From Planococcus shixiaomingii (GTDB taxonomy: Bacteria; Bacillota; Bacilli; Bacillales_A; Planococcaceae), in NCBI RefSeq assembly GCF_030413615.1, contig NZ_CP129236.1, positions 3,394,001 to 3,458,000 of the forward strand: 64,000 bases of DNA, written 5' to 3'. Within the stretch, counting starts at the first letter, position 1. Each line of letters opens with the position of its first letter. Both the position numbers and the translations under genes were made by a program. The notes under the pieces are model-generated. The model was given only the letters and a program-made list of their open reading frames with translations. It was not told the origin of the DNA and searched no databases. Positions 34,020 through 42,245 of this stretch are shown here, piece by piece.

Positions 34020-34240
34020 TTCTTCTCCCATCCAGACTTTAACTGTCGGTGCCGGATTTACACCAGCTCCACCGCATTAGAAAACCGCAAGCTTTCGCAG
34101 CAAAGAGATTGCCCAAACTTCCCTTGGCCCTCTCTTGCCTGTCAGGTCTTGCTTGACTGCCTACGCTTTTCTAATTCGGGTCACGGACTTACAGTTTCCT
34201 GCTCACCGCCGGTAAGGAATTTCACCTTGCCCCGAAGAAT
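34020..34240 (-). promoter_or_regulatory. FMN riboswitch (RFN element) with enlarged variable arm
   Basis: Read on the minus strand, conserved blocks appear in order: TCTTCGGGGCAAGGTGAAAT, CCTTACCGGCGGTG, AGTCCGTGACC, GGTGGAGCTGGTGTAAAT, CGGCACCGACAGT and CTGGATGGGAGAAGA. The peripheral arm between CCGTGACCCG and GGTGGAGC is about 100 nt long and contains the hairpin GGGCAATCTCTTTGC / GCAAGAGAGGGCC, closely related to the hairpin of repeat R1. It controls ribE-ribBA-ribH. Confidence 0.95.
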
Positions 34241-34327
34241 TTGATTCGATTTATTGTCCACTTCATAGTAGCATAAAAAGAAATGCAATTCCCCTCATTT
34301 ACGCTTTTTATGAAAGGAGCCTATCAT

Positions 34328-34651
34328 ATGGCACACAGTTTGTTAGTGAAAGGCGTGAAAGTCGATCCGGAAACCCGCTGTTCCCATTACCATTCGGAAA
34401 TCGACCGAATCGCCATCAAGTTTTTTTGCTGCGGCATTTATTATCCGTGTTACGAATGCCATGAAGCGGTCGGCTGCGGCAAAAGCGAGGTTTGGCCAAA
34501 AGAACGGTTCAGTGAAAAAGCGGTTCTTTGTGGTGCTTGCGGCAATGAGCTCACAGTCAACGAATATTTGAATTGCGCTTCCACTTGTCCCGCTTGTTCG
34601 GCACCTTTTAATCCCGGATGCAGCTTGCATAAACATTTGTATTTCGAATAA
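34328..34651 (+). CDS. CHY-type zinc finger protein
   Basis: 107 residues with at least eleven Cys and several His arranged as RCSHYHSEIDRIAIKFFCCG, YYPCYECHEAVGC, CGACGNELTV and CPACSAPFNPGCSLHKH, the CHY zinc-finger pattern. It should bind three zinc ions. Function in bacteria is unknown; eukaryotic relatives act in redox or ubiquitin pathways. The start at 34328 has AAAGGAG eight bases ahead. Confidence 0.88.
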   Translation: MAHSLLVKGVKVDPETRCSHYHSEIDRIAIKFFCCGIYYPCYECHEAVGCGKSEVWPKERFSEKAVLCGACGNELTVNEYLNCASTCPACSAPFNPGCSLHKHLYFE

Positions 34652-34659
34652 CAAGCACA

Positions 34660-34740
34660 AAAAAAAGAGCGCTTTTGAACTGCCTCCACTGATAGATTGG
34701 CGTCTAACAATTTCGGTGCAGTTCATTTCCGCTCTTTTTC
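34660..34740. terminator. Compound bidirectional terminator containing an IS-end-like palindrome
   Basis: AAGAGCG / CGCTCTT outer stem with T-runs on both sides encloses a second stem TGAACTGC / GCAGTTCA (34676-34725). The segment GTCTAACAATTTCGGTGCAG resembles a terminal inverted repeat of IS3-family elements (from memory). It separates the convergent CHY and GNAT genes. Confidence 0.6.
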
Positions 34741-35219
34741 TATTTAACCCGCATGCACATGACAATCTGTTCGCCTTTTGAACGCATCAATCGCCGGCCG
34801 GTATCTTCAAATCCGGCTTTTTCGTAAACATGTTGGGCAGCTCTGTTTTGTGCATTAACCCCCAACACCACTTCGTTAAAGTGGGGATATTCCTGTTTGA
34901 TGAATTCCGGCAGCGCATAAATCGACCCTGTTGCAATCCCTCTGCCCTGAAACTTCGGGTTTACAGAGTAAGCGCGCAACAACAACGCTTTTGGGTTGTC
35001 CGTATAAGGTTTTCGGTCATCCGATTCGTCAAGCTCGAAAAATCCCGCGACTTCATCCCGCGCAAAAATGAGGACCAGATGCTTCAAGGGATTTTCAGCG
35101 TCCCGTTTAATAATATCTTGCGGCAATCCAGTAAATTGCAATTGATCCGAAGGCAAATCATATTTGATCGAAACTTTCGAAGTATAGGCTTGAAGTGAAA
35201 CATCTTTTTTATGAATCAT
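34740..35219 (-). CDS. GNAT family N-acetyltransferase
   Basis: 159 residues with the acetyl-CoA motif AYSVNPKFQGRGIATGSIYAL (R/QxxGxG/A) around residue 95 and VLGVNAQNRAAQHVYEKAGFEDTG near the end. The substrate cannot be predicted. AGGAG precedes the ATG. It starts 13 bp after the Nudix gene stops and is probably the third gene of a metallophosphoesterase-Nudix-GNAT operon. Confidence 0.85.
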   Translation of the reverse strand: MIHKKDVSLQAYTSKVSIKYDLPSDQLQFTGLPQDIIKRDAENPLKHLVLIFARDEVAGFFELDESDDRKPYTDNPKALLLRAYSVNPKFQGRGIATGSIYALPEFIKQEYPHFNEVVLGVNAQNRAAQHVYEKAGFEDTGRRLMRSKGEQIVMCMRVK

Positions 35220-35232
35220 ATCGCCAGTCTCC

Positions 35233-35703
35233 TTACTTGTTTGAAACGATAAAGTGCTGCGTCGCTTCTGGCAATTCTGTTAATGCTTTGCGAAGAAATT
35301 CAGGATATAAAGCCGCGTCCCCAACTTCCGAAAGCGGGACCCACTGATAAACCAGCCGCTCGCCTTCTGGACCAAAAAACGGCCCGTTTTGATAGAGGGA
35401 TGGTTTCTCCGTGCCGTGCACCAAGTAATAAAAGCCAATCTCATGAAAATCTTTCCCCGCGTAAGGGAAAAAGTTTTCCACCACCCACAGCAGCTGTTCA
35501 ACTGCTACAGAAGTACCAAGCTCTTCTTCCATTTCCCTCATTAAACACGTTTTGGAATCTTCCATTACCCGTGCACGTCCGCCCGGCAAAGCCCAATGAC
35601 TATCATCAACTTGTTTATGCAGCAGGACATGGCCGTTCTCTACCCAGACTCCTGCTACACGGTAATTAAATACGTTGTTCTCCATTTTAAATGTAGCATC
35701 CAT
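35233..35703 (-). CDS. NUDIX hydrolase
   Basis: 156 residues. The Nudix box is complete: G-x5-E-x7-REMEEELG beginning GRARVME around residue 46. It hydrolyses nucleoside-diphosphate-linked substrates with Mg2+; specificity is unknown. The start at 35703 has GGATGAG at proper distance; an ATG at 35715 abuts the preceding stop. Middle gene of a probable three-gene operon. Confidence 0.88.
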   Translation of the reverse strand: MDATFKMENNVFNYRVAGVWVENGHVLLHKQVDDSHWALPGGRARVMEDSKTCLMREMEEELGTSVAVEQLLWVVENFFPYAGKDFHEIGFYYLVHGTEKPSLYQNGPFFGPEGERLVYQWVPLSEVGDAALYPEFLRKALTELPEATQHFIVSNK

Positions 35704-35716
35704 TCGGCAGCTCATC

Positions 35717-36541
35717 CTATTCTTTTTCTAAAGTCACCACAACAATTTCCGGCAAGTTAAAGATTCGCAAAGGAAATTCACTATTTCCTAATCCTCGGCT
35801 GAGGACAAGCTGTGTGTTGTTTTTTTCAAAAACACCTTTGGTCAGCTCTGGAAACCAACCTTGTCCAGGAGCCCATAATCCCCCTATCCCTGGAATTCTC
35901 ATTTGCCCGCCATGTGCGTGTCCCGAAAATACCACGTCGACATTTTCTTCCGCATACGCATTAAAAACTTCCGGACGATGCGCCAGCAGCAAAGTAAAAC
36001 TGTCAGTCAACTTTGTCTCTGCAAGTGCTTCATGAACTAATTCATCTTCATGCATTTCCGGATTCATAAGAGGATCATTAATGCCGGCAACTTGAATGGT
36101 CTCACCGTTTCGTTCCCATTCTGTCGCCTCGTTCATTAAAACTTTAACGCCTCTTGCTTCAAGAGCTTCTGTAATCTCATCTATTTCATTGATAGCTACT
36201 TCGTGGTTGCCTAAGACAAAATAAACCTCACTCATTTTCACCAAAGCATCTACTAACGTTAAGCTTGTCTGCAGGTCATAACGGTTGCTGTCAATTAAAT
36301 CACCTGTCAAAAAAATTACATCAGGATTTGCAGCTTCCACTTTTTTAATAAGAGAAGATTGGTTTTTGCCGAATGTTGCGTTGTGCAGATCCGAGATCTG
36401 AACAATTTTCGCTCCCTCAAACCCTTGCGGCACTCTCTCTGATGCCACTTTATATTCAGTGGTCTGGATCCAATTATTATTCACCCAAACAAAGCCCCAC
36501 GCAAATAAAACGAACGCAAGCAGGACTATCAATTTTTTCAT
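35717..36541 (-). CDS. Membrane-anchored metallophosphoesterase (YkuE/YaeI-like)
   Basis: 274 residues: one N-terminal helix (3-20) then a calcineurin-like fold on the outer face. Metal-site motifs ISDLHNATFG, LTGDLIDS, LGNHEV, LLAHRP and SGHAHGGQM are all intact. Relatives cleave UDP-diacylglucosamine-type lipids or nucleotide substrates. AGGAG precedes the ATG. It heads the operon with the Nudix and GNAT genes. Confidence 0.88.
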   Translation of the reverse strand: MKKLIVLLAFVLFAWGFVWVNNNWIQTTEYKVASERVPQGFEGAKIVQISDLHNATFGKNQSSLIKKVEAANPDVIFLTGDLIDSNRYDLQTSLTLVDALVKMSEVYFVLGNHEVAINEIDEITEALEARGVKVLMNEATEWERNGETIQVAGINDPLMNPEMHEDELVHEALAETKLTDSFTLLLAHRPEVFNAYAEENVDVVFSGHAHGGQMRIPGIGGLWAPGQGWFPELTKGVFEKNNTQLVLSRGLGNSEFPLRIFNLPEIVVVTLEKE

Positions 36542-36597
36542 AAAGTTGCTCCTGTCTATAAAAGTGATTTTTCATTTTTGCAAATCGAATTTCCTAA

Positions 36598-36990
36598 TTA
36601 TTCAGGTGCCACTATTTCAATTTTCAAGCGGTCTGGCCCTTCTACGAATAGAGCATAATATTGCGGGCCTCCGGCATAAGGATGGCGGTCTTTATACAAC
36701 ATCCGCGCATTTCTTCTTCGCATTTTGTCGGTCAACTCATCGACTTGCCGGCGAGATTCCGCATGGAATGCCAGATGGTTTAAACCGGTGGCCTTGCGGT
36801 GATATCCACTATGTATAAATGCGGCTTCCGTCTGGACAAATACAAGATAGGTGGCCCCATACTTATAACTAAATCCTAATGGCCATTCTTGGTAAAGTTC
36901 ATAGCCTAAATCGGGCAGCAATGCATCATAAAACTCTCTTGTAACAAGAAGGTCTGATGCGTTTATTTCGACATGATGCAGCAAACTCAT
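36598..36990 (-). CDS. VOC family protein (glyoxalase/dioxygenase fold)
   Basis: 130 residues. LLHHVEINASDLLVTREFYDAL opens a glyoxalase-type beta-alpha-beta repeat, and TGLNHLAFHAESRRQVDEL opens the second. His6 and the histidine of NHLAF are probable metal ligands, together with the glutamate near the C-terminus (LKIEIVAPE). Substrate unknown. The start at 36990 has GAGGAG only three bases upstream, which is slightly tight. A longer frame to 37095 runs into the MgtC gene. Confidence 0.82.
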   Translation of the reverse strand: MSLLHHVEINASDLLVTREFYDALLPDLGYELYQEWPLGFSYKYGATYLVFVQTEAAFIHSGYHRKATGLNHLAFHAESRRQVDELTDKMRRRNARMLYKDRHPYAGGPQYYALFVEGPDRLKIEIVAPE

Positions 36991-37094
36991 CAACTCCTCT
37001 AGTTTAACAGGATTGAATAAAAAAAGAAGCGGGCAGCAGCAGCTCCCTCTTCCCGGCGTAACTATCGTTAGTGCAATGATTGCTTCCGGAAGCA

Positions 37095-37790
37095 TTAAAT
37101 GATGACTTTGCAGACGGCTTTAAAGTTCCATAAGTTTTTAACCAAGTCTCTTTCCTTTTGAACATTTCCGCCTTTTACTGTAAAAACATATTTTGACACG
37201 TTTTTTTCAGTGTAAACTTCTTCATTGTCAATTTCAAATCCCAAAATTTCAAGCTGGCTTTCTTCAATAATTTTGCAGATGGTCGCAAAGCTGTCTGCCT
37301 GATCTTTTGCGAATACGATCACGCTTTTTTGATTGCGCATCGACAAGTATTTTCTTTCAAACTTTTCAACTAAATGCAGCGTAATCAGTACGATGGCTGT
37401 AGTTAGAATTGCGACAAAGTACATGTCGATACCGACAACTAAGCCAATTCCAGCAGCTACCCAAATTGATGCTGCAGTCGTCAGCCCTCTTACAGAACCT
37501 CTTTGGACAATGATCGTCCCTGCCCCTAAGAAGCCGATTCCGCTTATTACATAGGATGGAATCCGTCCGGGATCAAATCGAATCGCATCGTTGTCCATCT
37601 GCAGAAACGAATCAAACCCCGTAACCGACAAAATCATCATTAGGCAAGAACCTGTCCCTACAAGAACATGCGTGCGGAGCCCCGCAGGCTGCCGTTTGGA
37701 CTCTCTCTCTATCCCAATTAAGCCGCTTAAGACTGTAGCCAATAGCAAGCGGATAATAATGTCGATATAGTCTTCCGGTAAAAAGCCCAT
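37095..37790 (-). CDS. MgtC/SapB family membrane protein
   Basis: 231 residues with five transmembrane helices: LLLATVLSGLIGIERESKRQPAG is the family signature, followed by GISGIGFLGAG-type and GLTTAASIWVAAGIG segments. A cytosolic C-terminal ACT-like domain (about 150-231) follows. MgtC proteins are linked to magnesium limitation and ATP synthase modulation, but non-pathogen members are poorly understood. GGAGGAG precedes the ATG. Monocistronic by appearance. Confidence 0.9.
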   Translation of the reverse strand: MGFLPEDYIDIIIRLLLATVLSGLIGIERESKRQPAGLRTHVLVGTGSCLMMILSVTGFDSFLQMDNDAIRFDPGRIPSYVISGIGFLGAGTIIVQRGSVRGLTTAASIWVAAGIGLVVGIDMYFVAILTTAIVLITLHLVEKFERKYLSMRNQKSVIVFAKDQADSFATICKIIEESQLEILGFEIDNEEVYTEKNVSKYVFTVKGGNVQKERDLVKNLWNFKAVCKVII

Positions 37791-37884
37791 CCCTTCTCCT
37801 CCTGACTTTTCTAAGGCACTTTATAATAGTTTACCCGGAAAACTTGTTATCATTCCCGGCATTGCTGGTTTGAAATCATGTTCC

Positions 37885-38565
37885 TCACCATTTCAATTGA
37901 AATAATGTGGCAATCAAGAACTGTCGGTACTGCTCCTCAATCGGCCATTCCGCTATCTCCCGCTTTAAGCTTTCTCTTGTGCCATAGCCTTTGACAAAGC
38001 CATTCAACCGAGCCGCGAACGTTGAGTTTACGAGCAGGTCTGGCGCTGGATACAAATCTTTTAATTGTCCTAAAACTTTAGGATACCGCTTTAAGTAATA
38101 TTTCTGGTGGCGTTCTTCCGCAAGAGTAAAACCACTGAAAGCTGCAATCTCGGTTTCAATCGCCTCACCAAGTTCCTTCTCCATTTCCGCTTTAATCTTG
38201 CCAATTGCGCTTTTTTGCCCTTCGTTATGATAGCGCAGCAACGAAATATACTGTCTCCCTTTGTAATTATCGCGGTTTGGATAATGATTTTCCCAAAAAA
38301 TCCGGAGCACATCCTCAAAGCTTATAATAGCCGGATCAAAATCGATTTCCACTGTTTCAGTATGGTCCCCCATAGTTCGATAGGTCGGGTTGGGAGAAGT
38401 CCCTCCAGCAAAACCGACACGGGTGCGAATCACTCCTGGAAGGCTGCCGAAGCGGGTTTCCGGCCCCCAGAAACAGCCCATCCCAAACGTAGCAGTTTCA
38501 AGACAATGAGCCGGAAGAGTTAATTTTTGTTCAATCGTTTCAATGGCGATTTGTTTCTCTTCCAT
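37885..38565 (-). CDS. msrA: Peptide-methionine (S)-S-oxide reductase
   Basis: 226 residues. The catalytic cysteine is Cys31 in FGMGCFWGPE, followed by GFAGGTSPNPTYRTMGDHTETVEIDFDP and FWENHYPN. It reduces methionine-S-sulfoxide in damaged proteins. The C-terminal extension beyond the usual core (after KDLYPAPD) ends KGYGTRESLKREIAEW and matches the longer class of MsrA without an MsrB domain. GAGGTG precedes the ATG. Confidence 0.94.
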   Translation of the reverse strand: MEEKQIAIETIEQKLTLPAHCLETATFGMGCFWGPETRFGSLPGVIRTRVGFAGGTSPNPTYRTMGDHTETVEIDFDPAIISFEDVLRIFWENHYPNRDNYKGRQYISLLRYHNEGQKSAIGKIKAEMEKELGEAIETEIAAFSGFTLAEERHQKYYLKRYPKVLGQLKDLYPAPDLLVNSTFAARLNGFVKGYGTRESLKREIAEWPIEEQYRQFLIATLFQLKW

Positions 38566-38673
38566 AATATTTTCACCTCTTTCTTTACATGGACAATTGA
38601 ATCCATTATAAGACCTCCTGAAGTAAAGAGAAAACAGTGAATCCTCCAGCTCCCCAAAATAATTCGATATTTT

Positions 38674-38703
38674 CTGACATTTAAATGTTAATATGAATAT
38701 AAT
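38674..38703 (+). promoter_or_regulatory. SigA-like promoter of the PBP4-type gene
   Basis: CTGACA, 18 bp, TATAAT, 47 bp upstream of the start codon. Confidence 0.6.
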
Positions 38704-38750
38704 TAACAGATTTTAATTTTTAATGCCACTAACAAGACGGGACTGATTTG

Positions 38751-40190
38751 ATGGAGAAGATGAATAACGCAGCAAATATCGAATCGGCAGGTACTTCTTT
38801 TTATACTTCATTGCAGGATGCAGCTGATGAAATTTCACTTGACAACAGGCTAGCAGGAACAACTTTCAGCCTCGCTATTCGGCATGCAGAAACAGGAAAG
38901 CTCATCTATGGAAAAAACGAGGAGATTGGCGTGACTCCTGCGTCTTCGTTGAAAATCTTAACCACGGCGGCCGCGCTGGAAACACTTGGCGAAAACTATC
39001 GCTTTTCTACTGCTGTATTGATGGACGGTTATATCGACAAAGAAACATTGCATGGAAACCTCTATCTCCGTGGACAAGGCGATCCGACGCTGCGCAGGTT
39101 GGATTTAGACAATTTCGCGGCCATTTTAAAAAAGCATGGCGTGAAAAAAATCACCGGAAACTTAATCGGAGACGATACATGGTTTGATGCTGTTCAATTG
39201 TCTCCCGGTATTTCAAAAGATGACGAATCTTATTATTATGCGGCCCGTGTATCAGCTTTGAATCTTTCTCCAAACACCGACTTTGATACAGGTGCCATTA
39301 AAGTCGATGCAAAGCCTTCACGTGTCGGCCAGCCGGCGAAAATAATCATGGGGCCTGATGCTGAATTTATGGAAGTGGACAACCAGTCCATAACCGTTAC
39401 GCGAGGCGAAATTGATACATTAGTTGTTGAGCGGGAATGGAATACAAACAAAATCATCGTTACCGGAAAAGTTCCGCTTGGAAGTCCCGGGACAAAAGAA
39501 TGGATAACCGTTCCACAACCAACTATGTATACGCTATATAATTTCAAGTTTGCTTTGGTCGAACAGCACATCCATTTTTCTGAAACGTCTAACATACTAA
39601 TCGGCAAAGTTCCTGGTGATGCCCAACTGCTGGTTTCAAAAAATTCCATGCCTCTTAAAAAGCTGCTCCTTCCGTTCATGAAACTTAGCAACAATTCGCA
39701 TGCCGAAGTATTAGCGAAAGAAATGGGGAAAGTGGTCTTTGGAGATGGCAGCTGGGAATCTGGTCTTCTCGTTATGAAGAACTTTTTAGGTTCAGCCGGT
39801 TTGGCGACAGACCAATGGATATTTGAAGATGCTTCCGGTATGTCCCACGCCAATAAAATTGCCGCTTCTGAATTGACCAAACTGCTTTATCTTGTGCGCT
39901 CCCGTCCCTGGTTTCCTCATTTTCTAAAAAGCTTGCCGGTTGCAGGAGCGCCGGAGCGATTAGTCGGCGGTACATTGCGAAAGCGATTTAAAGGCACTGC
40001 TTCCACAGCCAACGTACTGGCAAAAACCGGGACATTGACTGAAGTCAGTTCGCTTTCTGGCTATGCGAAAACAAAAGATGGAGAATGGCTGGTTTTCGCT
40101 TTTCTCACACAGGATTCTTCAGTTCCGACCATTCCAACCATCGATCGTTTAGTTGAAGCGATAACAAGGTCACGACGCCAAATTCGCTGA
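38751..40190 (+). CDS. D-Ala-D-Ala carboxypeptidase/endopeptidase, PBP4 (S13) family, without signal peptide
   Basis: 479 residues. The penicillin-binding triad is present: S65-x-x-K68 in TPASSLKIL, SNN in LSNNSHAEVLAKEMG, and KTG in AKTGTLTEVSSLSGYA. The inserted domain typical of the S13 family lies between. Members trim or open peptidoglycan crosslinks outside the cell, yet this N-terminus (MEKMNNAANIESAGTS) has no hydrophobic signal, and an in-frame TAA 18 bases upstream of the TTG at 38748 rules out extension. No strong ribosome binding site is visible. Confidence 0.85.
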   Translation: MEKMNNAANIESAGTSFYTSLQDAADEISLDNRLAGTTFSLAIRHAETGKLIYGKNEEIGVTPASSLKILTTAAALETLGENYRFSTAVLMDGYIDKETLHGNLYLRGQGDPTLRRLDLDNFAAILKKHGVKKITGNLIGDDTWFDAVQLSPGISKDDESYYYAARVSALNLSPNTDFDTGAIKVDAKPSRVGQPAKIIMGPDAEFMEVDNQSITVTRGEIDTLVVEREWNTNKIIVTGKVPLGSPGTKEWITVPQPTMYTLYNFKFALVEQHIHFSETSNILIGKVPGDAQLLVSKNSMPLKKLLLPFMKLSNNSHAEVLAKEMGKVVFGDGSWESGLLVMKNFLGSAGLATDQWIFEDASGMSHANKIAASELTKLLYLVRSRPWFPHFLKSLPVAGAPERLVGGTLRKRFKGTASTANVLAKTGTLTEVSSLSGYAKTKDGEWLVFAFLTQDSSVPTIPTIDRLVEAITRSRRQIR

Positions 40191-40314
40191 TTTAAAAAGT
40201 ACCAAGAAAGCCATATTTCCATTAAAATAAAGATGACCCTCTATAAGTTGGAAAGTTGTCCGTGCGACTGGATTTATTGCCCGAATCATATGCGACAGAA
40301 AGTGAGTGATCACC

Positions 40315-40896
40315 ATGAATAGCCGGAGAAAAGAAATTACCGCTTATTTCGAGGAGATGGACCGAAGCTTTTTTATGGATACCCATAAAGAGTTTGCCGG
40401 TTTGGATCAGGCACTTCCCATTGGCTACGAGCAAACAATATCCCAGCCTTCGCTCGTTCTAGAAATGACCGTGGCTTTAGATTTACAGCCCGAATCAAAA
40501 GTGCTGGAAATCGGGACAGGCTCAGGTTTTCAAACGGCACTGCTGGCAGAGTTTTCCCAAACTGTCTATACCGTTGAACGAATTGAAGATTTGCATGTCC
40601 GCGCAAAAGAACGGCTGGCGGAGGCGGGATTTGCCAATATCTATTTTAAACTGGCCGATGGCAGCTTCGGATGGAGTGAACACGCGCCATATGACCGAAT
40701 CATGGTCACTGCTGCCGCTTCTAAAGTTCCAGAAGAACTTATTGAGCAGCTGAGCAATGGAGGAAAGATGGTCATCCCAGTCGGCAGCCCGATGGTCCAG
40801 GAATTGCGGTTGATTGCAAAAGACGCTGACGGCAAGCTTACTTCCAAAGTTTTGAACAAAGTCGTTTTTGTGCGGCTAAAAGGAAAATATGAATAG
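40315..40896 (+). CDS. Pcm-like SAM-dependent methyltransferase (protein-L-isoaspartate type)
   Basis: 193 residues. Motif I is VLEIGTGSGFQTALLAE (around 61-77). The approach loop IGYEQTISQPSLV is the hallmark of protein-L-isoaspartate O-methyltransferases, with its TISQP segment. VGSPMVQELRLI fits the motif III region. It would repair aged proteins by methylating isoaspartate. The ATG at 40315 is preferred; a GTG lies at 40306. Confidence 0.85.
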   Translation: MNSRRKEITAYFEEMDRSFFMDTHKEFAGLDQALPIGYEQTISQPSLVLEMTVALDLQPESKVLEIGTGSGFQTALLAEFSQTVYTVERIEDLHVRAKERLAEAGFANIYFKLADGSFGWSEHAPYDRIMVTAAASKVPEELIEQLSNGGKMVIPVGSPMVQELRLIAKDADGKLTSKVLNKVVFVRLKGKYE

Positions 40897-40960
40897 CCAA
40901 TAGGCTGTCTTCGAGTCTTTGCCAGACATTGAAGCAGCCTCTTTTGATTTGTTAATCTGT

Positions 40961-41731
40961 TTACGCCACAATGCGTGGGCGGGTAACTTTATACCATTGA
41001 GCACAGAGGATGACGATGATCAGCAGCTCTATAGCATCTCCGCCGTAATACATCAGCATGCCGCCTGCCTCTGCCTCGGCCCTGGAAACACCATTCGGCG
41101 GATTGGCATAGATATATTTCGACAAAATGCCGTGGCCGGCTAGTGCCAATATCCACACAACGGAACGATAAACAAAGCTGAATGGGTGCGGCATGGGATC
41201 GAGGTAAATTAAGGCAGCCGTAAATAAATAGCCAGCCAGAAAAATATGCAAATGAACCACTGTCGCTATCAATTGATTTTGGTGCATGTACACATACAAA
41301 TCGGTTGTATAAAGAACCCAAAGGCCCCCGATATTGAGAACCGCAGCCGTAATCGGATGAGTGAGATAGAAGAGGATTCTGCTTTTTAATAACCGTGCAA
41401 GGCGCCTAGCGGAAGGGACGCTTAGTGTTCTCAATAGAAGCGTTATTGGAGCAGCAAGCACCAAAAGAAGCGGCGCCAGCATGCCAAGCAGCAAATGCCC
41501 TGCCATATGGGCGATGAAGTTCGAATGCGCAAGATTTGCCAAAGGGCCAATCAACGCCAGCATTATGCACAAAATTCCTGCACTCCATAAGAACGATCGA
41601 TAAACCGGCCATGGCCGATGCTTTTTCGAGGATACAAAAACAGCTGCCAGATAGAGAATCCAACCCGTCAGCAGCACCACTGCGTATAGAGGTTCGATTG
41701 CCATTTTTTCTGCATGTTCAGAATGATGCAT
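40961..41731 (-). CDS. ctaG: CtaG-type cytochrome c oxidase assembly protein (caa3_CtaG)
   Basis: 256 residues with seven transmembrane helices. Histidines in helices (HMAGHLLLGMLAPLLLVLAAP, HLHIFLAGYLF, LALAGHGILSKYIY) and MLMYYGGDAIE near the end match the caa3_CtaG family, which supports copper-dependent oxidase biogenesis in Bacillus. It follows the DUF2243 gene by 7 bp, forming a two-gene operon. No ctaBCDEF genes are in the window, so it is separated from the oxidase operon. Confidence 0.9.
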   Translation of the reverse strand: MHHSEHAEKMAIEPLYAVVLLTGWILYLAAVFVSSKKHRPWPVYRSFLWSAGILCIMLALIGPLANLAHSNFIAHMAGHLLLGMLAPLLLVLAAPITLLLRTLSVPSARRLARLLKSRILFYLTHPITAAVLNIGGLWVLYTTDLYVYMHQNQLIATVVHLHIFLAGYLFTAALIYLDPMPHPFSFVYRSVVWILALAGHGILSKYIYANPPNGVSRAEAEAGGMLMYYGGDAIELLIIVILCAQWYKVTRPRIVA

Positions 41732-41738
41732 GCCGCTC

Positions 41739-42245
41739 TCACCGCTCTGCTTTTATTTTTTTGGACGTCTTTCGCGTCCTTAACAATAGAAAGACGCCTA
41801 TTGCTATCAAGATGACTGCCGTAATATTCCAGATCAAATCGTAAATCAGAATATCTACATCGTAACGGATTTGATGCAGCTTCATCAATTTATGGTGAAT
41901 CAACCCATCATAGAGCTGGAAGGCCCCAGCTCCTAAAAATGCACCGCCAAGCCACCTTTTGGGCCATAAGCCTTTTCGCCGCCGGAGATTGGCGTACATA
42001 AAAAGAGAGGCTACTGTCGCAAACCAGCTGAATGCGTGGAACAGCCCATCCGAGACTAAGCCGATATCGGTTGTGGATTTATCGTAGAAATGATGCCAAT
42101 GCAAAAGTTGATGAAAGACCGCTTCGTCGATGAATGCGACAAGACCAATGCCGAACAAAAATCCGGACCATAAATTGAATGATGAGTATACTACACGGTT
42201 TTTTGCAGTAGTATGGTCAATTTGACCGCCGTTAGCAATGGCCAT
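41739..42245 (-). CDS. DUF2243 membrane protein
   Basis: 168 residues with four transmembrane helices and conserved histidines in LLHWHHFYD, FHAFSWF and GLIHHKLMKLHQIRYDVD, the DUF2243 pattern. DUF2243 often sits next to CtaG-like proteins, suggesting a link to metal or haem handling for respiration, unproven. GGGAGGA precedes the ATG. Two palindromes GGTA-N4/5-TACC lie 40-90 bp upstream. Confidence 0.85.
   Translation of the reverse strand: MAIANGGQIDHTTAKNRVVYSSFNLWSGFLFGIGLVAFIDEAVFHQLLHWHHFYDKSTTDIGLVSDGLFHAFSWFATVASLFMYANLRRRKGLWPKRWLGGAFLGAGAFQLYDGLIHHKLMKLHQIRYDVDILIYDLIWNITAVILIAIGVFLLLRTRKTSKKIKAER

Noticed and set aside
33444..34031. A 195-codon minus-strand frame from the riboswitch into ribE
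   Set aside because: Its ATG is inside the conserved RFN sequence, it runs through the terminator and overlaps ribE in another frame. No RibD motifs are present.
33957..34240. Hairpins interpreted as an independent small RNA
   Set aside because: Fully explained by the FMN riboswitch, its enlarged arm and its terminator.
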